The notes under the pieces are model-generated. The model worked only from the letters and a program-made list of their open reading frames with translations. It was not told where the DNA came from and searched no databases. A DNA stretch of 64,000 nucleotides. Origin: Scalesia atractyloides (lineage: Eukaryota > Streptophyta > Magnoliopsida > Asterales > Asteraceae). The translations under genes were made by a program, and so were the position numbers. How positions within the stretch are numbered: position 1 is the first letter of the stretch; the number at the start of each line of letters is the position of its first letter. Of this stretch, positions 45,382 through 56,830 are shown piece by piece. Location: the NCBI GenBank assembly GCA_947069175.1, contig CAMTDV010000019.1, forward strand, positions 71,919,358-71,983,357, given 5' to 3'.

Positions 45382-47735
45382 TGTCACACCCCGACCGATG
45401 GCGGAATCACCGGGGTTAGTGGCACTAGGCGACCTGATTTTTCTCACAAGAAATTCCATAACAATTATTACAACATTACTAAACGTTTAACATCCCATAC
45501 TATTAAACATAATATTCTAAATAATCATTACAAAATCCAAAGTTTTCTCATAAAACAAACGGTCGATTTCCCTAGATATATTACATTCCAACTAAACAAA
45601 ACAAAAGAAAATAAACTAAGCTAAGCATGCAACCATCCAAGCATCCATAGCTAAATCCTCAACCTGTTACATACGTTAAAATACAAGTCAATACAATTAA
45701 GTAAGGTGAGCATACAGGTTTGAATACTACTAGCATAATCGAGAAAAGCTTTTGCGAACAAATCTAATTACATATCATGATACACCAAAACACTTAACGT
45801 AACATAGGCTCATTTCTCATGCTAACTACCGTGGGAAGGCTTGCGCGTCCATCCTAACTAGACCCCGTCGGGTGTAAGCCACACTATAGTACCATACTAT
45901 CTAAGGAGGCAAGTTAACAAAACAAGTCCTAGTCACATGTTTCTAGTATCACGTATTCGAGCATATACAATCAGATTATTCGTGTGTGATAAACAGTTTG
46001 ATTTATGATGTGATTTTGATATACGAACGTATGTAACACCCAAAAAGTGCGTTTAAAGTGAAAAGGGGTCAAGTATAATCACTGTGGGTGCGTTTTGGTA
46101 AGAGTTCGGGATCTGAGGAGAGTTGAGAAGAGCGCCGGATCAGCCTGCATACGCGAATGGAAGTGCATCAGTAACCGAAAGCTGAAACGGTTAAGTCTTG
46201 GTTGGGCAGTAGCCAAGTTCGGGCGAACTTGTGTGTAAACACACAAGTTCGAGCGAACTTGTATGATTTTGGTGAGATTAGAGCCAAGTTCGGTCGAACT
46301 TGATGAGTTTCCTGAGAAACTTGTCAAGTTCGGGCGAACTTGTAAGAAATTCTTACTGACCAGGCAAGTTCGGTCGAACTTCTATGGTTTCCTAGAAACA
46401 GGCAAGTTCGGTCAACTTCTATGGTTTCCTAAGAAACCAGGCAAGTTCGGGCGAACTTGCAAGAAAATTCGGTGAAGAAATACTCAAGTTCGGTCAAACT
46501 TGACCCAAATGGGTACAAGTTCGATCGAACTTGACCTGATAAGCTGGTGATTCTCGAGCGAACCTGGTGTTTCCGAGTATAAATCTTGCGTTTTCGCGTC
46601 GTATTTCTGAGTAAATCGAGTGTTCATCCCTCCAAACCTTGTGCTACTGAGCGAACTTGGGTCAGAGAGGTCTTTTCAGAGCAGTTTTAGCCGTTTTACA
46701 AAAGTGTGGGCTAATCCGGACGAACTCGGGGTTCGTTCGGGTTAGTCCGGCTTGTGTAAACCGTCACAAACGTCCGTGTGCTTCCAGATCTGGATCTTGA
46801 ATGATAGATGCTTCGTTTCATATCAGTTGTGAACAAAACATCCTCAAAAGTCGTATTTTGTGTCAAAATCGATATTTATCAAAGGTTTTCTAGGTCTAAA
46901 CTTACAAGCCGAATCTTGCAGATCTCGTGTTTGGGAAGTCTCTACTATCGCCAAACGAACTCGTATTGTGTAGATCTAACTTAAAACAGAAGTTTTTGAA
47001 GAAAAAGATGAAGATTTTCGTAAAAGAATGAGTTTTGATGAAAACGAAGGCTATGCCTTGTGCCAAATCGTTGTAAACCTTTGTAGATCGTTGATAAACG
47101 TTGTCGCAGTGAAAATCGGGTCGATTCTTACTTAGAACACGAAGGTTTCGGGTTGAGAGAGCTCTGGGCGAACTTACAGCAAGTTCAAATGAGAGAAATG
47201 AGATTGGTATTTATAGGCGAAGGCAAAAAGTGAGGCTGGTGAGACCAAGTTCGGACCGAACTTGCATGAAAACATGCAAGTTCGCGCGAACACTGAGGGA
47301 TTTTAAGAGAATGGAAGCCAAGTTCGGCGAACTAGTGCAATATATGCACACAGTTCAGAACTTGACCCAAAAGTTGGGTTTTCTTCGTTCATTTCGGTTT
47401 AAGAGTTCGATTGGTTATTCGGTTCACATTTGTTAGTTATATTAAGCATTTTAATTGATATAATAGAGCGATTTAGCGATTCGAGAGTGCGAGAGCGATG
47501 GATAGCGAGCGTAAACATAACCACAAATACACATAACACATAAATAATATAAAGCCACATAAATAACTGCGATTTACGATGCGATGAGATAGGCGATTCG
47601 ATTCAATAAGCGATTAGATGCGATAATAACGTAATACACCATAATTAATTAACATAAACTTTATTATACTCGAATCTCATAATACATAAGACGGAAACAA
47701 ATGAAAAAGATAACAACGAAAAACAGAGTTGTGCA
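45382..47735 (-). mobile_element. LTR2, the 5' LTR of the chromovirus
   Basis: TGTCACACCCCGACC to GTTGTGCA, 2354 bp, followed by TGTTC (47736-47740). The primer site abuts its left end, so this is the 5' LTR. A TATAAATA box lies at about 47207-47214 (minus). Palindrome clusters are at 46213-46535 and 47246-47365, the latter eroded by small deletions. Confidence 0.92.
46213..46535. repeat. Palindrome cluster in LTR2
   Basis: Nine CAAGTTCG-x2-CGAACTTG units near 46213, 46243, 46284, 46324, 46364, 46402, 46441, 46484 and 46516. Several have one arm damaged. One unit is an extra partial duplication relative to LTR1. Confidence 0.88.
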
Positions 47736-48288
47736 TGTTCTTAGTATAATGTTTATAGTATGGTTATTGTACATGGTGTTTTAAACCTGCATGTTTTAAA
47801 CGTACATTCCAGTGTTGTTCTTCGCATGTTCATCGTATAGTGTTTTACAACCTGCATTCAGTATGTGTTTAAAACACCACACTTTAAATCACAATACAAT
47901 TAAAACACCACTGTATGAACATAGACAAAACACCATAGACTAAACATCTCATCGAAACATATTTTTTTCTCTATATAAGTATAGCCATATGTAGTCATAT
48001 TAAAGATAGAAAACGCTCGTTATTATGGTGTATTTTTATAAAAAAAAGTTAGTATAAAAATTTATTGACGTTTAAAAAAGACGGGGTGAAGTTGAATGTT
48101 CATTAATGTTAGTTTTTTAATTTAAAAATGTTAAATTTACATTTATACCATTAATCAGAAAATTAATACGTTTAATAGTAAACATTATTTACAATTTTGC
48201 CATTATGATCTCAACTATTAGATTCTAGATCCAAATATGTAGATTCTTCCTACACTTCTTACAAAACACACCCTTTTTACAATAACTC

Positions 48289-48339
<51 letters not shown>

Positions 48340-48590
48340 GGCAAAAGGTTCACACTCACTATTATCATGGTCGATCAAGGCTACCACTTGCCGCCTTCAT
48401 TTTTTTTAATTTCTAACACTATTTTCTATTTTATTTTACAACTTTAACTTTGCTAATATATATCTTTAATTATCCGTTTTAACTTTTCTAATATACATGT
48501 TTAATACTTTTACTTTAATAAAAAGTATTTTTCTTATCATCTTTAATTCTTTCTACTTTAACTTTCCTAATATACATGTTAGTTCTTTTA
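47736..48590. repeat. Duplicated flank, copy 2
   Basis: It matches 38621-39461, starting at the same TSD. It includes a (TA)n tract at 48292-48332. Confidence 0.88.
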
Positions 48591-48779
48591 CTATTTAAAA
48601 AAGTATTCTTCTTACCAGTTAACTTTGTTTATATACAAGTTTATTTCCCTTTAACAATGTTTTTTCTTATTGTTAACTTTTATTATATACATGTTTGGTT
48701 TCTTTACTTATAATCCTTTTAGTATTTCTTTTTTAGCGTGACGAACCAACTATACTCCCGGCACAACGCGCGGGGTAAA
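48340..48779 (+). mobile_element. Helitron-like 3' end
   Basis: The sequence ends 'cccggcacaacgcgcgggg', nine bases, CTAG followed by T (about 48775-48779). This is an imperfect hairpin plus CTRR terminus. Upstream are degenerate 'taactttt.taatatacatgttta' repeats (48470-48700). The 5' TC end could not be placed. Confidence 0.4.
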
Positions 48780-49165
48780 ATTACTAGTTTATATTAAATG
48801 GTAAAATATAGTTTATAATAAAATATTGTCTACTAGAGTTAAGTTTCATCTATCTAGTGACGACATATAGATGAATTCGTTTAATCACTCAAATCGTGTT
48901 TGGTGGGCTTTGTTTATTTAATTCTTAAGTTATTGGGACAGGGATAAATATGTTTTATGTTTTATTATTGTATTGGGCCGTAAAACACGTTTTGTGGGTT
49001 GTATTTTAGGAGTCCATTTGGGTTATGTTAATGATTACGTTGCCTGGGCTTGTGAATGTCGACGGTTACCAAACCCAATTCTGAACCCGTAGAAGTGCTT
49101 CCTCATTCCCATGCTAGAGATGGGCATAATCGATTATTATTAATACCCGGAACGGTTCCTATCTG

Positions 49166-50373
49166 CAGGGCCGCCTTTGAAATTGTTAAAAAAAATTAGG
49201 CCCTGTGCGAAATAAAAACCCGGGCCTACCCATCCTAGTAAAACAAAATTTAGGGCCGTTGTTGCATCACTCAATAATTCGATCAAACCCTTATAAAAAT
49301 CTCACATCATTGTTGTCGCCTCACTTAGCCCCGCGTCACTGTGTTTTATTTTACCGCCCCTCCCACCTTAATCAACGCTTAGTACTATATATAACGAACC
49401 GAACATACGCTATATTTAGAATTTTTTAAACATTATACATACATTAGTACCCTATTACGATTACTATATCATAAGAACCGAACAGATTCGGGTCACTTTC
49501 GAATAATTTGTAAAAAGATTATTTTAGAAGTTAAGAGAAAACAATATATGTTTATAATTTATAACTAATAAAAATATTAGAGCAAAAGAAATTTAGTTGT
49601 TTAAAAAAAAAAGGAAACGAAAACTTAGGTGAATAACAAGTATAAGTTAAAAGAATTGCACAACTCAGGAGAAAAAGAAAACAAAATATATCAATGGTTC
49701 TTTTGTACACAAAATAAAATATAAAGGGTTATTGATGACAAGTATAAATAGTTGTAGATGACAAGTTTAAATACTTGCAGCATCATTTAAATAAACCAAT
49801 TTACGATTACAATATAAAGATCGAAACAATATAATTTGAAAAACAGATTAATTTAGAAGTTAAAAGTAAAACACATATATGTTTTATTGATTTTCATAAT
49901 AATATATATATATAAAAAAAAAATTTAGTTTGTTTTCCAAAAAGCAAAAGGACGCCATGACTTACGTTAATACAAGTATAAATTACAAGTAAGTTGCATA
50001 CTCAGGTAGAAAAACAGAACAAATAAGTATCAGTGGTACTTTTGTATCACAAAATAAATATAAAGGGCTATTGATTGACAAGTATTAATACGTTTAGATA
50101 CAAGTTAAATACTTGCCAGCATCATTGAAATAAAAACCATTTACAGATTCAATTTTAAAAAGGATCAAAAGTTGCAATATTAATTTGAAATAAACGCCTC
50201 GAATTGAGACAATTAAAAGTAAACCCCTACCACTGACTATAGTGTTGTTTATGCTGAGCTTTGCATTAATAATATATGTATATAACATATAATAAATTTT
50301 AAAATTTTTACGGGCCTTTTACGTTTTTGGCCCTGAGCCGACGCCCACTTCGCACATGCTCGGGCCGGCCATG
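49166..50373. mobile_element. Second hAT element nested in the first
   Basis: The ends are CAGGGCCGCC and the complement of 'ggccggccatg'. Subterminal inverted words are 'tgtgcgaa' and 'ttcgcaca'. The flanks CCTATCTG (49158-49165) and CCTATCTT (50374-50381) match at 7 of 8 bases. Its interior has a roughly 300-bp internal duplication ('gaaaa.agat.aatttagaagttaaaa...acaagtataaatag'), 49480-49790 against 49830-50110. No transposase was recognised. Confidence 0.78.
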
Positions 50374-50663
50374 CCTATCTTTACCCGGTTCCTGATACTA
50401 GTCATGGAACCGGGTACAGTGTGAACGGTTCCGGGTCGTACCGGGTATTCGCACTAAAACTAGAACCGAATGTAACCGGTTACGAGTAGTGTGGAACTGG
50501 TTTGTCGGGTTTTCAATCAAAAGTTGCTAAGTTACTGTTTGAAACGGTTCCAACGGATATAATACGTTGGAAACGATTATTTATTATAAAAATCGGTTTT
50601 TGTATATATATACCCATCTTCTCCATTCCCTTTCATTACTACTACAATATTATCATTTAACCT

Positions 50664-50867
50664 TTAAATTCGTATTTCAAAAAGACAATGGCATGCAATG
50701 ACGAGGTGGTGTGATGTTTTAGAAACCAAAGGTAACCCGTCAATTTGGAAGAATTTTGATTTGTGTTTGATGTAGGATAGCCACGAGATGGCTAGGTGCA
50801 AAGCTTGAGCTTGAGGAACATTGTTGACGGATGGGGAATTTGTGGTTTTAGAATTCTTTGAAGCCAT
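50664..50867 (-). pseudogene. Start of a deleted hAT transposase gene (tentative)
   Basis: The ATG at 50867 begins M-A-S-K-N-S-K-T and runs 68 codons without a recognisable domain. It lies about 95 bp downstream of a TATA box inside the hAT element. By position it is the likely N-terminal stub of the transposase of the parental autonomous element. This is inference from position only. Confidence 0.4.
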
Positions 50868-51801
50868 TGTCGAAAAGTATATCAAGAAGAAGAAGAAAAT
50901 GATACAAGAAGAAGATTAGAGATGAGGATTTGTGTGCTAAACAAATTGTAGTTGAAAACTATTTATAATAACCGGTCTCTATAACGTTAAATAGTAACCA
51001 GTTCCAACGGTCATATTTGGCATTTAATGATGTTTGCAAACTTCCATAATGATCCCAACGGCTAGTAACCGGTTCCAACGGTAACTTATGCGCGGGTACA
51101 GTGGAACCGGGTACTGGAGGAACCGGGTACGGGTAGTAACCAGGTACGGGTTGGAACCTGGTACGACTCATTTCAATCCTAAAATGTGGAACCGAGTAGG
51201 AACCGACGGGTTTTTTGAACCCGGAACCGGTTCTTCTATACATCGGGTAGGACCTGGAACTGGTTCAGGTCGGTTCTACTGGTCGGGTTTGGAACCGGTT
51301 ATTATGCCCATCTCTATCCCATGCAACGTCTCACAAGTAATTTTTTTAACATCAAACACTTTTGGGTGATCCACTATTATTAATAAAATTAGGGAAATTA
51401 CATAAAATAACAGGTAGACGGACAACAAGTATTAAAAAAAATCGAGAGTCAGAACTTCAACCTTTATAACACAGTACCGTCAATTCAAAGTTTACGGTTG
51501 TTAGTTTCTTTGTATCTCAGTTACTCAATTAGATTGTTGTTTGATTTCGCTATCATGGAGAAGATATGTGATCAGTGTGATTTGTGTCCCAAGTATGGTT
51601 CTTAAGAAGATCGCGGATCTGAAAAGTCGAACAACACAACCAAGAAGTTGTGTGTTCAAACATTGCCTAAAAAGATAGCAAGTAAAAATCTTTCTAAAAA
51701 TATTTTCTTATTGACCGTCTTTAAATCACCAAGTGAAGTAAGTCAACGTATCATGATGATATACATATATAAATACAAAATAAAGGATTTTAGGTTTGTT
51801 A

Positions 51802-52048
51802 GACCATCTGTAATGGTAATGCCCTTAAGTGATATTTTCAGTCACAATAGTACCATAATGCCCCTTTAAAAAATGTAATGGTTATTGACCTTAACACCTT
51901 TCAATCCTTACTTTCCATTTTTTTCTCTTCATTTGATATTATACTAGAAATGTCTCTCCCCTTTCAAGCCTTTATAATGCCCACAGGGACGATGTCAAGG
52001 GGGTTATCAAATCCCTCCAAGCCCCTATAATGTCCATTACATATGGAC
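51802..52048. mobile_element. PIF/Harbinger-type MITE, second copy
   Basis: The 247-bp element lies between TTA repeats (51799-51801; 52049-52051). The ends GACCATCTGTAATGG and the complement of 'ccattacatatggac' match the element at 337-592, as does the interior. Confidence 0.85.
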
Positions 52049-52458
52049 TTAGCGGCAAATAAATAACAATTCATTCTCGACCGTTTTTAAATCATTTGAG
52101 ATAAAAAAAATATAACTAAACTGTTACAATCCCCTTTTTATTGCAAAATTACATCAAATAATGTTACGTACGTTCCTCTGTGGCAAGATTCTTTACTGGG
52201 GAAACAATGGAGGTAGAGAACCCTTGGTGAAATGCCTGTGTAAACGTGCAGAAGCAAGCTATAAGTTTTTGTGTGACACAATGGAGAAAGTGTTAAATCC
52301 CTAGAAATTAGAAGGGTTAGACGCAATATGGTTTGGGCAGGATGATGTGGAAGCCGGTGAGGGGAGGGCAGTTCCCTAATGCCCAAGAGCCAACCTTATT
52401 TTGTTACTTAAACAAGGTTCTTTTTAACCTTACAATTGTAACGACTTGCACTCACACC

Positions 52459-52806
52459 CATGGGCGGACCCACATAGAGTGGGTCGGGGTCCATGGACCC
52501 CAATGTTTTTAAAAAAATTAGTAGATTCGATATATTAAATTGTATAAGGACCCCATAAATACAATTAGGTGGACATCATGGAAAGAAAAGGAAAACTGGT
52601 GTAGTGGTAAATCTCCCTTTTTTTCAACAAGATGTCATGAGTTCAATCCTTATATAGCCCATTTTTTCTGTTTTTTTAAATCTAGTTTAAACCTCGCTAT
52701 GACCCGAACGAGAACGGACCTGAAAATTTTAACGTTTTGTTATGAAAATTTTGAACACCCAAAAAAATGGACCCCATTGAAAAAAAAAATCCTGGGTCCG
52801 CCACTG
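52459..52806. mobile_element. hAT-like MITE with 8-bp TSD and a paralogous empty site
   Basis: The ends are CATGGGCGGACCCA and CAGTGGCGGACCCAGG (complement). The TSD CTCACACC is perfect (52451-52458; 52807-52814). The duplicated region downstream of the third peptide gene lacks the insert: there 'gacttgcactcacac' runs straight into 'aacttttgtaacgg' near 60585. It is non-coding apart from an incidental frame (52540-52824). Confidence 0.88.
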
Positions 52807-53110
52807 CTCACACCACTTTTGTAACGGACAAACACCTACCATATAGACCTAGGTCATGAGTGGAGCCAGGCCTTACTCCGCATTCAAGTACTATGGTGTA
52901 CAAAAAATAAATATATGTGTGAAGTAAATATCATTTTGGAAATTTTCACATAAATTTTCCACTTTGTTACCAATGCATATATTATGATGTTTTGGTAACG
53001 TCAAAATAGTTATACTTGGTGATTACACAATTTCACATCAATATATTTGCCAACATAAAGAAGGAAACTAAAACTGTAATCACAACACATTAAGGTGACG
53101 TGGACAATTG

Positions 53111-53722
53111 TTATTTAGTGCATTTGCATATACCATTTTCACAAAAACCATCTTTGGGTTCACAAGCAATCTTGCAAACTTCAGTTTCACATTCAAACAA
53201 CTGCTCACTATATGTTGGTAAGCTTGAAGGAGGTTGCAAGAAGAGTTTTTCAGGATGACAAATACATGTGTTTTCGTCGGCACAGTAGGCATCTGCGGCT
53301 TGGCAAAGCTTTGTGCAGTAATTATTATCAGCTGGAATGCATGTAGAGGACAAAGACCTTCCTTGGTATTTTAGAGTTGAAAATGGCCAAGCTACATAAT
53401 ATAATTCATGTACCACTTAACACGTTAAATGAACTTTGGATATATATATATACACACACACGTGCACCACTACTAGAAAACCAGGCAATAACCAAAAAAA
53501 GTTGTGAATTTGAAGATCGATTTCAACTGAGACGATGAGTTGCAATTTTGGCCGTAAAACAGAATTACTCACGGAAAATTTTTGCGACGAAATTAGCTAG
53601 TTTTATAGTACACAAACACCAATTGTAGGTTTATAAGTCAATAGAGAGAATTTGTATAAGAAACCGATGAAGAGAGATGACTTACCTGAGGAAGTAACCA
53701 AGAAAATGGTTAAGAAAGACAT
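53111..53722 (-). CDS. Secreted two-domain cysteine-rich (CS-alpha-beta-like) peptide, copy 1
   Basis: Two exons: 53686-53722 (ATG, donor AG/GTAAG) and 53391-53111 (acceptor GTAG, stop TAA), joined in phase 1; about 105 residues. Exon 1 encodes the hydrophobic stretch F-L-T-I-F-L-V of a signal peptide. Exon 2 encodes a short basic propeptide-like stretch, then domain 1 with cysteine spacing C-x7-C-x3-C-x6-C-x5-C-x-C. A Pro/Ser-rich linker follows, then domain 2 with C-x4-C-x3-C-x6-C-x4-C-x-C. The paired C-x3-C and C-x-C spacing is that of the CS-alpha-beta fold of defensin-like peptides. Twelve cysteines imply six disulfides in an apoplastic protein. The role (defence, signalling or reproduction) is unknown. 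An alternative in-frame ATG lies upstream (about 53755). There is no clear TATA box, and a CACTA-type MITE may sit in the intron. Confidence 0.78.
53468..53610. mobile_element. Possible CACTA-type MITE in the intron of peptide gene copy 1
   Basis: The left end CACTACTAGAAAA is diagnostic for CACTA elements and is preceded by CAC. The right end 'ttttatagta' is a damaged complement and is followed by CAC (3-bp TSD). The introns of the other copies lack it. Confidence 0.4.
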
Positions 53723-54261
53723 TGTTTTGTACGAATTTAAAAAGAGGTATTTCATGGACATTTTTCTTATTGTGCAATCACATGAAGACCATGTGTAGAA
53801 GTATAAGCAAGATAATGTACGTTTCAAAATAGGCACATTAAGCCCATACAAAAAAAATAAAGCTAAGATTATTTAAAGCCTTAGTATAGTTAAACACCAA
53901 TTCATTAAATTCTTTTCATATTCTATTATATTATATTATATCTTTTTTTAACAATAGACATTCTAAAATCCCTGTATTGGTCAATGAGGAGGTGAGAAAC
54001 CTTTGAAGATCTTGGTAAAAATAAATAATAATACTACCCAATTAATAGTAATTGTATGTAGTTAATTGAAACCAAATTGTTATCGCCACTGAAATGATAT
54101 TGAGAAACTCTTATTATAGTTTCTAATAATAGACATTTTTATTACAAAACTATAGTTTATATCACCATAGACATTTTTATTACAAAACTGTCACTCCATT
54201 CAAATTCCATCATTCACTTGTTATAAATTAAAAACGTTACATAGGCAATATTTTATTACAA

Positions 54262-54800
54262 CTGCTCATTGTATGTGGTGGGCTTGAAGGAGGTTGGAAT
54301 TGTGGTCCAGGATGACAAATACATGTCTTTTCGTCAGCACTCAAATATATATCAATTATTATTATTATATTCAATCAATTAAGATTTATATATTCATGCA
54401 CTCAAATACCATTCATAAAAACATATATTCAGGTGCGGAGAGTGGCGGACCCATGATTTTTTTTTTCCTCACTAATTTTCGGGACGGTCGCCGTTCGGGT
54501 CGGGTCGTGGGCAGTCCGACGGCATAATTTAAATAATACGGACTTTTTATGTTAAATTATGTTTAGTTGAATTCAACTTCAAAGTTATTAAACTCAATTG
54601 AAATGAATCAATTACCTTAAGTAACTTGATATTCAATTTTTTTAATACATTTAAACAAAGTTATAAATTTTAGTATAATGGTGTAGAACTATGAATATGA
54701 TTAAAGCGTGTGTATTAAATGTTCTAAAAAAACAAAACAAAAAAATAGTATAAGAAATAGATGAAGAAGGGGTTACCTGATGAAGAAACATCTGAGTCCA
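54262..54800 (-). pseudogene. Relic of the two-domain peptide gene, copy 2
   Basis: A piece of exon 2 (54262-54341) matches the end of domain 1 and the proline-rich linker of copy 3, then stops: domain 2 and the start of domain 1 are gone. The intron region 54400-54540 matches 61215-61395. The exon 1 donor context 'tcttcatcag/gtaac' survives at about 54774-54790, but the signal-peptide codons before it do not. Confidence 0.8.
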
Positions 54801-54810
54801 TCATCTGAGG

Positions 54811-55940
54811 TATCATGTAATATTCAATTAAAAAACTAAAGCACTCCTTTATTTACATGGTTTCTAATTGATTCTGATGAACTATTTGATGCTTGCAGTG
54901 AAAGCTGGTATCTAATTTGAAGAAATTGTGGTTTTATACGTTGAAACTTTGAGAAGCATATTCAACTATAGTAGGCGAGTTTAAGGCATTTACAATTTTC
55001 ATAGGAGGATGCATCTATGAATTGTGAACAAGAAGGTCAGAAGTAAAAGAAAGCCAGGAATAATTAGTTGTTTTAAATATGATTATAAAGATTGCAGCCC
55101 ATTGTTGTAACTCTGTATTCCGCTTACTTTTCTTTTGTTGGTAAGTTTTCATGAGTACCCAATCCATGAGCCTTTCTCATTTTTTCAAAGTTTGTCTTGG
55201 TTCATATGATTCGACTTTCCTTCAATTTCATATAATATGGCATTTTTCAAGGGTCAATGAGACGAGGTCAGCAATGTTCTGTCACATAAGCAGGGTCGGC
55301 CCATGGGCCACCTAATTCAAGCTAGGGCTTTATGCCACATTTTTTTAGGATTTATATAGCATGTATTCTGTTTGGGCTTACAAGTTATATAGAACTGGGC
55401 TTATAATGGGGCCACAAGTTATAATCAATGAAACAACAAACAAGGGCCGCTAGTTATAATTAGGGCAACAATAAACTATACGCATGATACTCTGAAGGAA
55501 CAGAGGTGATCTAGGGCAATGAAGCAACGCTAAAGCTTTTGATTCTAAGGTAGTCCACTTGTACACTAGCCCTAAATCCCAATTTGAGATTAGTGTTGAT
55601 TTTTATTACTAGTTACACTTTTGCAATCTATGCATTTTGATTGTTGTTCTTGTTTAGTTCTTGAGTTGTTGATAATTATTATTATTCTCAGGTTTAGATT
55701 TTGTGTGAAACTTATTTGCAACTAGTGAATCAATAATGTCTAATAGATATAGAAAGCAAGAATCGAGTCATTCTAAGAGAAAAAAGAAACAAAAATTAGA
55801 AACTCAGATGGAATCATTAAAAGGATCGTTATTAAAATATGTAAAATAAATGATTAGATAAATCATTATAAACATATAAGTTCATATATAAAACCCAATT
55901 CTATCACGCTCATTTAGAAATATATGATTATCAAAATCAT
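54811..55940. other. Intergenic sequence, no gene recognised
   Basis: The words 'agggtcggccc' (55285) and 'gggcttacaagttata' (55375, 55405, 55440) suggest an old hAT-like repeat, but the second terminus was not found. Nothing else was recognised. Confidence 0.35.
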
Positions 55941-56689
55941 TATAAGAAAAGTGCCACTTCGTACGGAGTGGTTGTTCACTTCGTACGGAGTGGCTGTTCA
56001 CTTCGTGCGAAGTGGACAGTTCTGGAAAATGTAGCTCGTCTAAATACCCGTTTTGACACTTAGTTCAGTCAAACGAGGATTTTAGGACCAAGACGGATTA
56101 GGCTCAGCTCATAACACCTAACCATGGATCGGTTAGCATCAGGAACTTGGCCAGGCATACTTTGTTAAATATTTTATAATTTATAATATACATATTATGT
56201 CCATAGTTCGTCAAGTACGTCACAGAGGTCAAGCAAGGAGGTATGAAACCTTATTATATGATTCACCAAAGCACTAAGTTTATCAATATAGTCGATAAAC
56301 CCGGTTGGTCATGAATGTAACAACCCGACATTTCAAATGTCTCCGTTTTACCATTCATTTCGCTTGGTAGTCGCTTGTACTCTGATGTTCTATTATAACA
56401 TGGTTACGTTATTTTAAACGCATTTTATCCCGCTTAGTTATCCCATTTAAACGCTTACTTGAACGTTTCTCACAATGCAAACTCAACGAGGATTATTTAT
56501 GTTATTATGTGTGTTTATGTGTTATATATGTTTGTACTCGCTTAAACGCTCACTTGCTCGCTCGCTTAACTCGATTCATCGCACTTAAACGCAACACAAC
56601 GCTAATGCCTCGCTAAAACGCTTAACGTACTTCAACTAACTAATATAAGCAAAAGCACCGAACGAAACAGCCGACGCACGAACTGGATA

Positions 56690-56795
56690 CCTCGCACGAG
56701 GCACACCAGCCTCGTAAGAGGCACCACTCACTCGCACGAGTCACACTTGGCTTGCACGAGGCCCCACTCATACGAGAACTCCCTCGTACGGGGCA
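56690..56795. repeat. Palindrome cluster upstream of the TATA box, LTR C
   Basis: Six degenerate copies of CTCGCACGAGGC-type inverted repeats, ending about 25 bp before the TATA box. Confidence 0.75.
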
Positions 56796-56818
56796 TCCTC
56801 ACTCTTCTTTGCTCCTCT

Positions 56819-56830
56819 CCTATAAATACC
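56819..56830 (+). promoter_or_regulatory. TATA box of LTR C
   Basis: CCTATAAATACC, about 505 bp from the LTR 5' end. This is the same distance as in family A (about 515 bp). Confidence 0.65.

Larger units (their letters stand above)
49115..51316. mobile_element. hAT element with perfect 8-bp TSD, internally deleted
   Basis: The ends are TAGAGATGGGCATAAT and the exact complement of 'attatgcccatctcta'. The flanks are TCCCATGC (49107-49114; 51317-51324), a perfect 8-bp TSD. Both subterminal zones (50385-50590 and 50965-51295) are dense in GGAACCGG/CCGGTTCC words, expected as transposase-binding repeats. It retains a TATA box (about 50961-50967, minus) and the first part of a reading frame (50664-50867), but no catalytic or dimerisation domain. 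A second hAT is inserted near its left end. Confidence 0.92.
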
